Shown here: positions 11,478 to 20,704 of the stretch, piece after piece | How positions within the stretch are numbered: the first letter of the stretch is position 1 | Layout: every line of letters starts with the position of its first letter | From: Patiria pectinifera | Lineage: Eukaryota > Echinodermata > Asteroidea > Valvatida > Asterinidae | Reading direction: 5' to 3' | Assembly: GCA_029964075.1 (NCBI GenBank) | Contig: CM057135.1 | Coordinates: 9,636,863 to 9,700,862 of the forward strand | Length of the DNA: 64,000 nt | Position numbers and translations under genes: made by a program | The notes under the pieces: generated by a model | The model's input: the letters and a program-made list of their open reading frames with translations, nothing else | What the model was told of the DNA's origin: nothing | Database searches by the model: none

Positions 11478-12083
11478 ATGACACAACCGCATTGTGCTTT
11501 AATCGTCGGCAAAACATATTCGGGTAAAACCAAATGGATTTTAGATCTGTTAAGGTCAGACTATAAAAATACATTTCAAGCGATAGTCATTATTTGCCCT
11601 ACCATATTTAAAAACAAAACGTACATCGAAAGAAAGTGGATTCACGCAGATCCCGAGGTATATCTCTGCGATCCGGAATTGTACTAGATGACGCTCAACG
11701 AAGCGATCGATTTTTACAGGAAAATATTCGAAGGTGTTGCCACGCTGTTTATCTTGGACGATTGCTCTTCGGATCAGGAGATTAAATATCGTAAAAAGAC
11801 GTGCGCGCTAAGCAAAATGGCGTTTAGCGGAAGACACGTCAATCACAGCTGTTGGTTATTGACTCAAAAGTACAAAAGCGTTTTAAAAGATTATAGAGAA
11901 AATACGGCTTGGTTGGCATTATTTTACTGCAAAGATAAAACATCTTTTGATCAAGCGTTAGACTAAAATGACGTCGTACCGATTAAAGAACGAGATTATA
12001 TAAAACGACGTTTGAGAGATGTGAAATATAGCAAATTGGTCGTATACACCGAACCTCCAGTTAGTTACGAGCTATTGGAGTAG
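11478..12083 (+). pseudogene. Genome-packaging-type ATPase (FtsK/HerA-A32-like)
   Basis: About 201 codons starting one base after the capsid stop codon. Walker A is VGKTYSGKT (residues about 11-19). Walker B is TLFILDDCSS, and a sensor-like region WLLTQKY follows. Such ATPases pump DNA into capsids in Polintons and nucleocytoplasmic large DNA viruses. Two in-frame stops interrupt it: TAG at 11685-11687 (copy C has AAG there) and TAA at 11964-11966. The frame then continues in the same register to TAG 12081-12083, which I take as the genuine end. Single copy within the palindrome; the inverted arm stops just inside its first codons. Confidence 0.7.
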
Positions 12084-12098
12084 CTAGATAACCTAGCT

Positions 12099-12164
12099 GC
12101 TCAAGTTAAATAAGCTAGGTGCTCAAGTTAAATAAGCTAGGTGCTCAAGTTAAATAAGCTAGGT
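12099..12164 (+). repeat. Three 22-bp tandem repeats
   Basis: Three perfect copies of GCTCAAGTTAAATAAGCTAG plus GT between the ATPase end and the next gene. Absent from copy C, which is deleted around here. Confidence 0.9.
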
Positions 12165-12271
12165 GAGTAGCAACCTATTCAACAAGCTACACAAGCATTA
12201 CAATTTGCTAATCAACAAAAATCAGCAACCTATTCAACAAACGTCAACAAAATACATTTTGCTTTTAGTAA

Positions 12272-12949
12272 ATGATAGCAATATTCGAGTATTTGCAGTT
12301 TTTGGCTATTATCACCATATCGCTTAATCTATCGTTTTACACCTACGAATACCTTCGATTTTGTAACAAAGTTGCAAAAGCTACAACAAAATTAACGAAC
12401 GAACAAGATCACAACGCAGGACATAAAGATCGTTTGTGCGGTGTCGTATCAGCCGGAAACTCTAGAAAGTACTTGGGAAAGGAATACACCGTTAAACATA
12501 TCGAAGCTCTTGACAGTAAAGAACTCGAAAAGCTATATCATCTGTACGAAACTAAATTTGGAAATGAAATTGTTCAAACAGTTGGCAAATACACTTTTAG
12601 TCTATTTTCGCGAGTGTTATCCGTTGTTACACCCGTACAAGTTTTAGGATATAACGTCACTATAGATTCTGAAGAAGAACTTACCAACGACTTGAGTTCT
12701 GATCCTATTATAAGCGCGAGTATGGCTGGTATGTTGAGCGACGTTTGTTACAAGTATGGAACTTTAATATCACCCCAAGTTGCTACGATTATCGCAACAA
12801 AACATTTGAAATTTAATAAACCTAATATAATAAATGGAAGATCAGAAAGCAGCGACAGCAACGCCTGCGGCTCAACTAGCAGAGACAGAGACACCCCAAC
12901 GGATAAAAACAACGCCATTACCGACGGTAACGAAAGTGACCAAGACTAA
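12272..12949 (+). CDS. Unknown membrane-anchored Polinton protein
   Basis: An intact 225-codon frame in the single-copy centre. A hydrophobic segment at residues 7-27 looks like an N-terminal signal anchor, followed by a charged soluble region (KELEKLYHLYETKFGNE) and a Ser/Asp-rich tail. I do not recognise a family. A decayed homologue occupies the same place in copy C (56292-56738), so it belongs to the element rather than being chance. Its last ~38 codons overlap the start of the next gene in another frame, and in both copies it ends at the same GACTAA. Confidence 0.55.
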   Translation: MIAIFEYLQFLAIITISLNLSFYTYEYLRFCNKVAKATTKLTNEQDHNAGHKDRLCGVVSAGNSRKYLGKEYTVKHIEALDSKELEKLYHLYETKFGNEIVQTVGKYTFSLFSRVLSVVTPVQVLGYNVTIDSEEELTNDLSSDPIISASMAGMLSDVCYKYGTLISPQVATIIATKHLKFNKPNIINGRSESSDSNACGSTSRDRDTPTDKNNAITDGNESDQD

Positions 12950-13180
12950 AAATCCTAAACGAATTCAGCAGGGTTAAGCTTTAGCCGAACACAATAGACA
13001 GATGAAATTAAAATTAGCAAAAAAGGAAGTAACATCGGACGACGCTACGAGCTCACCAGGCTACAACTCTTGGGCGATGTGGGGTGCTATAGCGTCGATA
13101 ATAGGAGTGGGGTTGCTGGTAGTGCCGACAGTAACGCAACCCACTTACACCCAGCGCCCCCAAAACGCTAGACATGGAAT
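12834..13180 (+). pseudogene. Small single-membrane-span protein, left copy
   Basis: ATG 12834 lies inside the preceding gene in a different frame. The product would have a Thr/Lys-rich N-terminus, a basic NRQMKLKLAKKEV stretch and one membrane span (MWGAIASIIGVGLLV). TAA at 12975-12977 is a nonsense change (copy C has AAA), and the C-terminus is frameshifted near 13110 relative to the intact 97-codon homologue at 56710-57003. Function unknown; small membrane proteins of this kind occur as virion or membrane components in related elements (inference). Confidence 0.55.
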
Positions 13181-13215
13181 AAACCAGAAATTTAAAAATT
13201 GTTATATTAAAAACG

Positions 13216-13341
13216 ATGAGTAACTTTGACACCAACGGAATAGCAAATACGATTTATCACGGAGCCGTCATATCGGGCCTTTTGATGGGATACGCCATGG
13301 TAAGGCAAATGATGACTATCGCTTCAAATGTATTTTTATAG
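13216..13341 (+). CDS. Short hydrophobic ORF, left copy
   Basis: A 41-codon frame starting MSNFDTNGIANTIYHGAVIS with a hydrophobic middle. Its first 29 codons are conserved in copy C at 57036. The tail here (from about codon 30) is unrelated to copy C, because copy C continues into a longer gene while this copy ends just before the junction with the inverted arm at 13372. It is therefore probably a truncated gene whose last codons are junction sequence. Confidence 0.5.
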   Translation: MSNFDTNGIANTIYHGAVISGLLMGYAMVRQMMTIASNVFL

Positions 13342-13392
13342 TCTGACTCTTAACAGATCTAAAATCCATTTGCACAATGCGGTTGTGTCATT

Positions 13393-14606
13393 TTAACTTA
13401 ACAGAGATTTAAAATTCCTGTCTTCCAAGTTCAATTGAGCATCCATAACAAAAAGACGTACATCGCGAGGTCACCTTGACTTTCGGCTTCTCTGTTAAAT
13501 TGGACGTTGATGCTTCTAAAATTGAGCCACAGACCGTACTTGTTTTTTAGATAGTCTCCGAGGTCAAAACCCGTCAAATTTAAGTCTTTAGCTACTCCGC
13601 GCCCGCTTTCGGTATCGCTGTCTCCAAAGAACTTGATAATTTCGTTCCAGTGTTGATACTGAAACATGCCTTGACTGTAGAGTTGATTGGGTTTACCTTC
13701 TACAGTCACCGATGTTTTGGTTACTTTTGGATTATAAAAATCGCTGCGGATTTTTCTCCGCGGGATCTTTAAACAAAAACAAAATACCCTTGAGACTCCT
13801 GATGGGTTGATTGACGTTGACGTTCCAAAGCGTGTCCGCCTTGTTGACTGATCTAACTTCTAGCGAGTGGATTTTATCAAACAGGTATTTCATTATACCC
13901 TGGTGTTTATTCCTGATGGTGATAGCTAGGTCTCTGTTGGTCACCACTTCGTATTCGAGAGACAAGTCTGAGATAGAATACATCGCCGCCGTATCTGAAC
14001 TGCTGCCTACTTTATCGTGATCGTTAAACTTTATCTCGTACGTCAGAAGTTGTTTTAAACTGCTGGGGTAAAAAGGGTGAGCGAAGTCAGTATGTCAATG
14101 TCTAGGGGGATACAATATCTGTTACCATAGGCATCCGCGATGACTTGATCTTTACCGTTGTTGGCGCCCACGTTAGTATCTCCAGCCCCCGTTCTTATTT
14201 TAGACACGTTTTCTTTTTCTATGCCCGAGTACGCAATGTTTCGAGTCGTCGAGCTGTTGATCCAATTGTCTTTAAAGTTGTGATACACGTCGGCGTGACA
14301 ATAACTCACGATTTCTTGACCTTGAAGTCTGACGCCGATTTCGCTGACTAAATTTCTGGCCAAATTGCCAAAAATGGTTCTATTGTTGTCGCCTCCACCG
14401 TCGAGTTCTAAAGAAAAAGCTAGTTTACAAGTGCTGGGTACGATCACGTCGTCTATGCCCAATTAAGGAAACTTGACCCTCAGCGTTTGCCCCGCCGATA
14501 TACTACTGGGATTGTGGGTAATGACCACCTCTTTTCTCTCACCCTTGATAGATCTGGGTATTTTTAATAGCCTGCTGGGATTGAGCTTTTTTCCACACGC
14601 ATTCAT
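13393..14606 (-). pseudogene. Major-capsid-like protein, right copy
   Basis: Minus-strand copy of the capsid-like gene (start near 14606, stop 13393-13395). It retains ISAGQTLRVKF, IFGNLARNLVSEIGVRLQG and GNRYCIPLDIDILTS. A stop after the first block (about 14463), a frame change near 14055-14090 and another near 13731 break it. A short deletion relative to copy C lies around 13515. It lacks the left copy's TGA nonsense, so that change arose after the arms separated. Confidence 0.6.
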
Positions 14607-14628
14607 TTCATTTATACGAGTTTTAAAT

Positions 14629-15034
14629 TTAAAGGTATCTGTAATCCAAGAAGCCCACCAATATCGTTCCCCCGCGATTTCTCTTTCTATTTCTTGGTCG
14701 CTAGGCTCGTAAAAATCTTCGAGTTTGGGTTCGCGGGGTAACTTGACGTTTTCTCCGGTCATTCGTTGTAGTACCCCAACGCTTTGTCAACGTCGTAAAA
14801 TGTCTGTTTAGAAACATTTTGCTTTCTGATATGTTCGTTGAGAAAATCGAGTCGTTTCGTTCGTTCTCGTTGCCACTGATATCTGGCGGCCGAGAGTTGT
14901 TCTCTCGCTAAATCGTGTCTCTTACGCTCTTTGCTGCCATCATCCTTCAGACTTTAAAATAGACCGTTTGAACCCGAAAAAGCTAAGGCGTTTATGATCG
15001 CACCTCCAACCATCATAGAAGCAGCTGACGCCAT
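14629..15034 (-). pseudogene. Two-ended membrane / coiled-coil protein, right copy
   Basis: The fullest version of the gene between integrase and capsid. ATG at 15034 opens a hydrophobic N-terminal segment (SMMVGGAIINALAF), then comes a long charged helix (ERKRHDLAREQLSAARYQWQ), an acidic stretch and a C-terminal region that in copy C is a clear membrane span. An in-frame TAA interrupts it after the N-terminal segment, and a one-base loss near 14690 destroys the C-terminal span and lets the frame run toward the capsid start. Divergent from integrase with only about 41 bp between start codons, so a shared bidirectional promoter is likely. Confidence 0.5.
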
Positions 15035-15075
15035 CTATTTAATGTATAAAGCCTTTTAAATTATTATTATAATAA
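15035..15075. promoter_or_regulatory. Divergent intergenic gap, putative bidirectional promoter
   Basis: Only 41 AT-rich bases separate the start codons of the leftward membrane-protein gene and the rightward integrase. The region contains TTATTATTATAATAAATG. A promoter role is inferred from layout alone. Confidence 0.3.
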
Positions 15076-16075
15076 ATGATGGATAAATTTCAAAAACTGT
15101 ATGATAGCCCGAGTGGTGATTGGAGAGGTGAATGCGCCGTCGACCATTTACACAATAAAACCAAAATCGATAAAAAGGTAATCAGGGATTGGCTTAAAAA
15201 ACAAGCGATTTGGCAAATTTGTCTACCGGGTCCCGCGTATGTACCCAGGCCTACGAGTACTTCACGAGAGTTTGAAACTACAAACGACTTTCACCAAATT
15301 GATGTGCTATACCTACCCTGGGATAAAGTAAAACGCAAGACTTATCAATACGCTTTGACGGTTGTCGACGTTGCGAGTCGATACCACGAAGCAGAACCTT
15401 TGGTTTCTAAAACGGCGGATTCCACACGGGATGCTATCGTCAAGATTTACGCGAGATCGCCTTTGAGTTACCCTAAAACGTTGAGAGTAGACGCTGGTAC
15501 CGAATTTAAAGGCGCATTTAAAAAAATGGATGACCTCAAAAAACATCGAGATTATCGTAGATGGAACAGGAAACCACCGATCGCAGGGTATCGTAGAAAG
15601 ATTTAATCGAACGCTAGCCGAGAGACTGTTTGGTCATCAGTACGCTCAAGAAATGTTAAATCCTGAGAGTAGAAACACGCAATGGGTCGAGCGATTACCC
15701 AGCATGATCAAGGCAATAAATGATGAAACGACAAGATTAATAGCTAAAGCGCCGTTACAGGCGGTGAAACTAGAACAGGTCCGGCAATTGCCGGCTAACC
15801 CCGTTAAAACAAAAGAACAGAATTTACCGCAAGACGCTATGGTTAGATATTTATATTACCCGGGCGAGCAAGAGGGTGGAACCTCGAGAAGAGCCACGGA
15901 TCCCAATTGGAGCGTAGACATCAACGTTGAAAAAAGAACGAGTCAATTTAAAATGATTAACGGTAAAAAAGTCACGACGGGTCCTACTCTTTATTACCTT
16001 CAAAACGGCCCAAAAAGGAGTTTTGTTAGAAAAGAGCTTCAAGTAGTACCCGAGGACACGCAATTTCCGCCGTAG
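15076..16075 (+). pseudogene. int: Retroviral-type (DDE) integrase, right copy
   Basis: Best-preserved integrase. ATG 15076 opens a frame with an N-terminal helical region, D76 in HQIDVLYLPWD, D139 in LRVDAGTEFKGAF, and the catalytic Glu in GIVERFNRTLAERL after a frame change. The frame change is an extra A in an A7 run just after AFKK (about 15519-15526). Copy C reads through this region in one frame without it, so it is a mutation rather than programmed frameshifting. The second open part (15530-16075) carries a C-terminal domain with a basic tail. It would catalyse strand transfer of element ends into target DNA. Confidence 0.82.
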
Positions 16076-16136
16076 TTACCAAAAGCCAGCGTGTTTATAC
16101 CGTCCGGTAAAATGTACCTCTTTGTGTCCAATGGAC

Positions 16137-19100
16137 TCAACGATAGTTTAGATGTCTGTGTTTTAATTTCTTAGAGGTGACCGATTTTGTGACACCCTTG
16201 GCTTTTTTGAAGTTGATGTCAGCGGTTAAAATCGAGTACATTTTAGGTCTTATACGAACGACTTCTTTGATTATTTTACCTCCAAACTCGTCTTTAAATT
16301 TACCGATCACTTTCTTATTGGTTGGGTCGTACAAAGGATGATCCGTCAGATAATTTGAAAGGTCGTATTGTTGTCCGTTTTGCTGAATATCTTTGTATAC
16401 GTCGTCCGTGTACACGCTTAAGAGTAAACTGTCCGTGTCAGTATACAGTAATCTGACTCGGTCTCCATACGTCGCTTTTATTAGATTATAATAAAAATCG
16501 TACATCAGCGTCTTTGAGAGATCCAAGATACTCACTCCACAGTAGATCGGTTTGTTTAACACGGTTTTAGTCTTGTACATTTCGACAAATGACAACTTGC
16601 ATTCTTTAAAGATCGATGTCTGTTTGTATTTTGGTTTAGACACTATCATTTTGTATCTTTTATGCTCATCCTCTCTGAGTAACTTTGCGTCCATTCTATT
16701 TCTAACGTCTTCCATCGTTTTTCCAAAAACGCCATTATTCATGAGTTTAAAAAAAAATCTTTTTCAAAGTTAAAAGTCGCTTTAGTTCTGAGTTGAGTGT
16801 TTTTATCGATGTACGACTTCATCCAAGGCTTCTGTTTAAACCCCAAGACGCGATGTACTTTTTTGAGTTTTAATCCGAGCTCGATATAAAGCTGTAAAGT
16901 GATGTAGTGCAAAACGTACTTGCGTTTGGGTTTCAGCGTACCGGTTAATTTGGGTACTTTGCTACTAGGCTCGGTATGGAATAACTCGTTTTGATAATCA
17001 GACATCCAGTCTTGTGGTATGATTATGTTTTCTGGCGCTAGTGGGTAATCGTTGTGCCAACCGTGAAGAGCGGCTGGGTAATCGAGGTCTACCTCTAAGA
17101 AATAGCCCGTATCTGACGTTTTATCAATCGACATGATATACTCGGCATTAAATTCCTTAGGCTTTAACCACTTGAAATCTTTGTACGGCAAGTACTGACT
17201 CATAGCCCAACCGTATAGGTTATTAGCGTCTAGATAGGTCACGTAACTCGTTGGTTTATCCGGATCGTGGTCGGGCAGATATTTATTGTTTGCTTTGTGA
17301 TATTTCGCACTACCGACGCTCGACATGCCTCCTCGTTTTGCTCTTTCAAAAAATAAATGTTTGTCTACGTCTTGCAATAGTTCGAGTTCTATCTGAGAGT
17401 GTTTTAACAGCGCATCCCACGATTACCCGGGTGCGGTAAAATATTTAGCCGGATCTAACTTATAATTATTTTTTACACACGCGTCTAAAATTCTCAAACA
17501 CGCCGGCTAGTAATAACGTGTCGGTAGTCACGTACAAGTCGTGATATTCGCCCAAGTTTTTTACCTTAAACTCTTTCCACACTCGTCGAGCTCTGTCATA
17601 GTCTTCTCGCGATATCCCTTCGTCTTTTAGACTGCTGTAAAACTTTTCGATTGGTGGTAGACTGGTCGCTTCAAATTTATCAAACGAGTCCATATATTCG
17701 TAAGGGTAAACTCCTTTTTGTAGTAAAAGGTCTAAACCTTCTGGCGAATTTTTAAAATGTTTTCTCAGTAAAGTAAACGACTCTTTTGGACAAGCTTTGA
17801 CTAAGTTGTCAAGCGATGACGCCATAAAATTGAACGAGTCTATTAATCGTAGATTTCCGATTGAAAACGAAATGCTCTTTTCTGAATTTCTAGGGATACA
17901 ATTTATTTTACCTTTGCAAACAGAAATGCCTTGCATGATCAAATGCGCGTCGTAATTTTGTAAATTGTGTAATATGACCGGTATCGTAGTACAACCAGGT
18001 TTAACACGTAGCTTGGTGTTACAGTAGGCGTGCGCGGCCCCTCTATATCTACCCGTGACGTGACAGTGATCTCTCACCTTTCTTAATTTGTTGATTTTCT
18101 TTTTGCATTCGAGACATTTAGACTCGATAAATCCATTTTTGTTTTCGTACTGATGTTCTTTTATTTGTTTTTCTGTTTTTGGTTTTTTGGGTTTCTGGCA
18201 CTGACAGTTGCTCAAGTAATTGGGATAAATTGGTTTTTCGCAAAACCAACACGTATTTGTTTTATCATGATGTTTTTTTATCTCGCTCAGTAAATTCCAT
18301 GGGTGTGGGATCGGCAAATATGCAATTAATATCACGTTGTAATTGTAACATCTGCTCTACAAACTTAGTTGTGGCGTCTTTGCCCTGTAAGTTTCTCCAT
18401 ACATATTTTCACCATCACATCTAACGACTACCAACGAATAACTGCTTGCTTTGTGAATGTTTGTCTTTGCGTGTTTTCCTTTTTATCGTGCTGAGTTTTT
18501 TCTAGTACCGATTCAAAGTCGGCGTAAATGACAAATGGTGCGTCTTGTGCAAATCTGTGGTTTTTAAATTTTAATACGTCGTTCTCGGGAAAAACGATTT
18601 TAGATGGAGGTTTGTCTATTCCCTCACGATCTTGTTTGTGTCTGTCTAGTTTTTCTTGCGTTCCGTAGTGTGACAGACATGTTATCCAACAGTAGTGACT
18701 CTTATCACCGTTGGAAAACAACAACAGATCGATAGCCTCAACGGTAGGATCTGTGTTTTTAGATAATGCCAATACGTGTATGTTATCTTGTTCAGTATAA
18801 CCAAAAACGTTTATTGATGGGTTATTTTGTCTTTCTACCCTAGACATTTGATCCACTGGTGTGGGAAAGTCTATGTTCCTGAATTTCAATTCATCGTTCG
18901 TGTTGTATATCGTAGTTCTCTCTTCAAGGACCTGATATTTTGGGTTGTTTTCGATTCGCTTTTTTACTTCGTCCGAATATTTACCAAGAGCGGCTCTCAA
19001 ACACCATCTCACACATTCGTTGTCTTTGTTTTGTAATCGCCTTTTTATTTTTGAGACAGTCGGGTAGCTCTATGTAAGAACTACCTCCTGCTTAAGCATA

Positions 19101-19800
19101 ACGGTTTACGTTAATGTAAAACGCGAGTATTTTATCGACTACCCAACCTAATTCTCGATTTGTATGACTCGCGTGTTTTTCTTTTACTTGATCGATCGCT
19201 TCTTTAAGAATTTGCTTTACCTGATTCTCCCTCAAAATAACCACATTGTCACTGATAAAGGTAAATTCAGCCACCCGTTCTCCATCAGGTATATTTTTAA
19301 CGTATCTCACTGAAATTGCAATCTGAAGCTTCATGTTAGTGAGTTCTCTCAGTTCTGATACGACTTTGCTTTCGATCTGTCGCTCGTGAGTGCGAAAAAA
19401 CAGTTCAACGTCATTATTAAACTGTCTTGGAATCAGTTCCCAGTTTCGAAAGTTATTTCTAAACCTTCTCGTACCTCTGAAGTCAGCCTCTTGAAAATGA
19501 TCGGGAGATGTATATCTCTTGATCGCTGAGAATAAATCTTTTTTCAAAAATCGACCATTATAACCCGTCGGTACGTATTCTAGATTTTGTTCGTCTACAA
19601 TCTGTTTGGGCTCATGTAGTGTCTTTTTTCTTTAAGTTTTTAAATTTACTCTCTTCAGCCCTTATGGCTTGAATATAGTCTCGACGAGTATAATTTTCTC
19701 GTTCGTCGATCACTATATTATTTTGATCAACGTAACTCTTCAATGCAGCCTTGACCCACCGCGAATAGCCTTTAGGTGATGGTTTTGAGTTGGTCTCCAT
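16137..19800 (-). pseudogene. polB: Protein-primed family-B DNA polymerase, right copy
   Basis: Better preserved than the left copy. ATG at 19800 opens the N-terminal region (to 19092). A TAA shared with the left arm (the GCTTAAGCAGG context) precedes the KNKKAI segment. Motifs in order: a C2H2-like pattern (CLSHYGTQEKLDRHKQD), exonuclease I VIYADFES (about 18530), a zinc-rich insert with CWFCEKP...CLECKKK and an endonuclease-VII-like DHCHVTGRYRGAAHAYCN (about 18030-18070), polymerase A LDANNLYGWAMSQYLPY (about 17190) and polymerase C YTDTDS (about 16430). Frame breaks occur near 19610, 19050, 18420-18335, 17440 and 16740. The last ~35 codons are deleted and replaced by a short out-of-frame tail. 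Confidence 0.8.
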
Positions 19801-20050
19801 TTAATATATTATATCTCCAAATATGGACTAGATATTTTTTTTTTTTTTTTGGAATAAGACCAATATGTTTATCGTTATAACAACTCAGAGAGAAGAGATA
19901 TATTGGGAGACTGAGATATTGGGAGAGGGATATATTTTGGGAAGGGGGCGGGGCCGGGGTGTGTGGGTGGGGGTGGGGAAGGGGGCAGGGAGTAATTGGG
20001 GAGGGGGAGATAATGGGATTTGGAATAGTGCCTGTCCATCTCCCTACTCG

Positions 20051-20105
20051 ACTGGAAGCTGAAGAGGGACTGCTGGCGAATGGCCGACTGGTAGCTGAAG
20101 AGGGA
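20051..20105. repeat. Tandem repeats at right element end
   Basis: Inverted counterparts of the 4849-4913 units (CTGCTGGCGAATGGCCGACT), followed by a GATGATGATGACGATGACG simple repeat. They mark the right terminus of the palindromic Polinton. Confidence 0.6.
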
Positions 20106-20125
20106 TGATGATGACGATGACGACA

Positions 20126-20696
20126 ATGACAAAGCCGTAGTCCAAAATCGGCCAACGTGTTGCAACAGGATGGCCTACTTTGGTACAACGCCTTTTAATT
20201 GTGTAACTTTCACACCACTAAAGTTATGTTGGATTGAGAATAATCCCAAGAGCAGCAATCTAAACCAAGACTTTGATAGTTGTCTCATTGGCTTTCCTGC
20301 TTTAGAAAGTTTTCGCCCTTTAACAAATCTGTCGGTTTTAGAATTTAATTATACAATGTTCATTGTATTTGCCAGGTCAAAGAAAAAGGCTTGCGCCTAT
20401 TATTGATTAGACTGACTGTGAAAGTGATAGAAATAACGAGGAACAACCAGCTTTATGTCATGCCAAAAAGGGTATGTACAATAAGTCGTAACTTAATCTT
20501 AGAGCAATTTCGTTTCATTTAGTTGGAAGAGCCTATATGCAGGGTGAGTATAAAGAAGAACATGTATACAAAAAAAAAATACTAAAAAACACATGTATAT
20601 CTCAACTAAACACCATCAGCTTGATTAATATGGCATACATTTGGCCTTGAAATCCAGTATACTTTTGTGTACTCGCCCTGTATTTTGGGATATGCT
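20126..20696. other. Flank with one unassigned open frame
   Basis: Contains a 78-codon plus-strand frame (20170-20406) with no recognisable motif and no homologue elsewhere in the window. It could be an exon of the gene split by the Polinton, or chance. Otherwise AT-rich. Confidence 0.25.
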
Positions 20697-20704
20697 GTTA
20701 TATA

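Larger units (their letters stand above)
5065..11497 (+). repeat. Left arm of giant inverted repeat
   Basis: From 5065 (AGTAGGGAGATGGACAGGC) to 11497 (GCATTGTGC) this arm matches the reverse complement of 13372-20048. It begins with a C-rich, low-complexity stretch (5098-5230) mirrored by the G-rich stretch 19880-20030. It then carries polymerase (+), integrase (-), a truncated membrane-protein gene (+) and capsid-like gene (+), and ends a few codons into the ATPase gene. The arms differ by scattered substitutions and several indels, so they have drifted since they formed. Confidence 0.85.
13372..20048 (-). repeat. Right arm of giant inverted repeat
   Basis: Reverse-complement copy of 5065-11497. 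It starts at the inner junction (GCACAATGC, 13372) a few codons into the ATPase gene and ends opposite 5065. Differences from the left arm include a ~105-bp deletion at the polymerase 3' end (about 16150), presence of the full membrane-protein gene deleted on the left, and independent frameshifts. Confidence 0.85.
4848..20125. mobile_element. Palindromic Polinton/Maverick-type element (copies A+B)
   Basis: A virus-like DNA transposon of about 15.3 kb. It encodes a family-B DNA polymerase, a retroviral-type integrase, a capsid-like protein and a packaging-type ATPase, the gene set that defines Polintons/Mavericks and related adintovirus-like elements. Unlike ordinary Polintons, whose terminal inverted repeats are usually hundreds of bp up to about 1 kb, the inverted repeats here are about 6.4-6.7 kb and contain polymerase, integrase and capsid genes in both arms. 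Only 11498-13371 is single copy. Outer ends carry short tandem repeats (CAGCTTCCAGTCGGCCATTC type). I could not define a 6-bp target duplication because those repeats blur the ends. All large genes are disrupted. Confidence 0.8.

Noticed and set aside
15519-15530. Programmed frameshifting at the integrase A7 run
   Set aside because: Copy C encodes the same region in one frame without the extra A, so the simplest reading is an inherited mutation.
4848-20125. Bacterial or phage contamination
   Set aside because: Gene set and motifs are those of eukaryotic Polintons, flanked by intron-bearing and MITE-rich metazoan DNA, with a further copy in the same contig.
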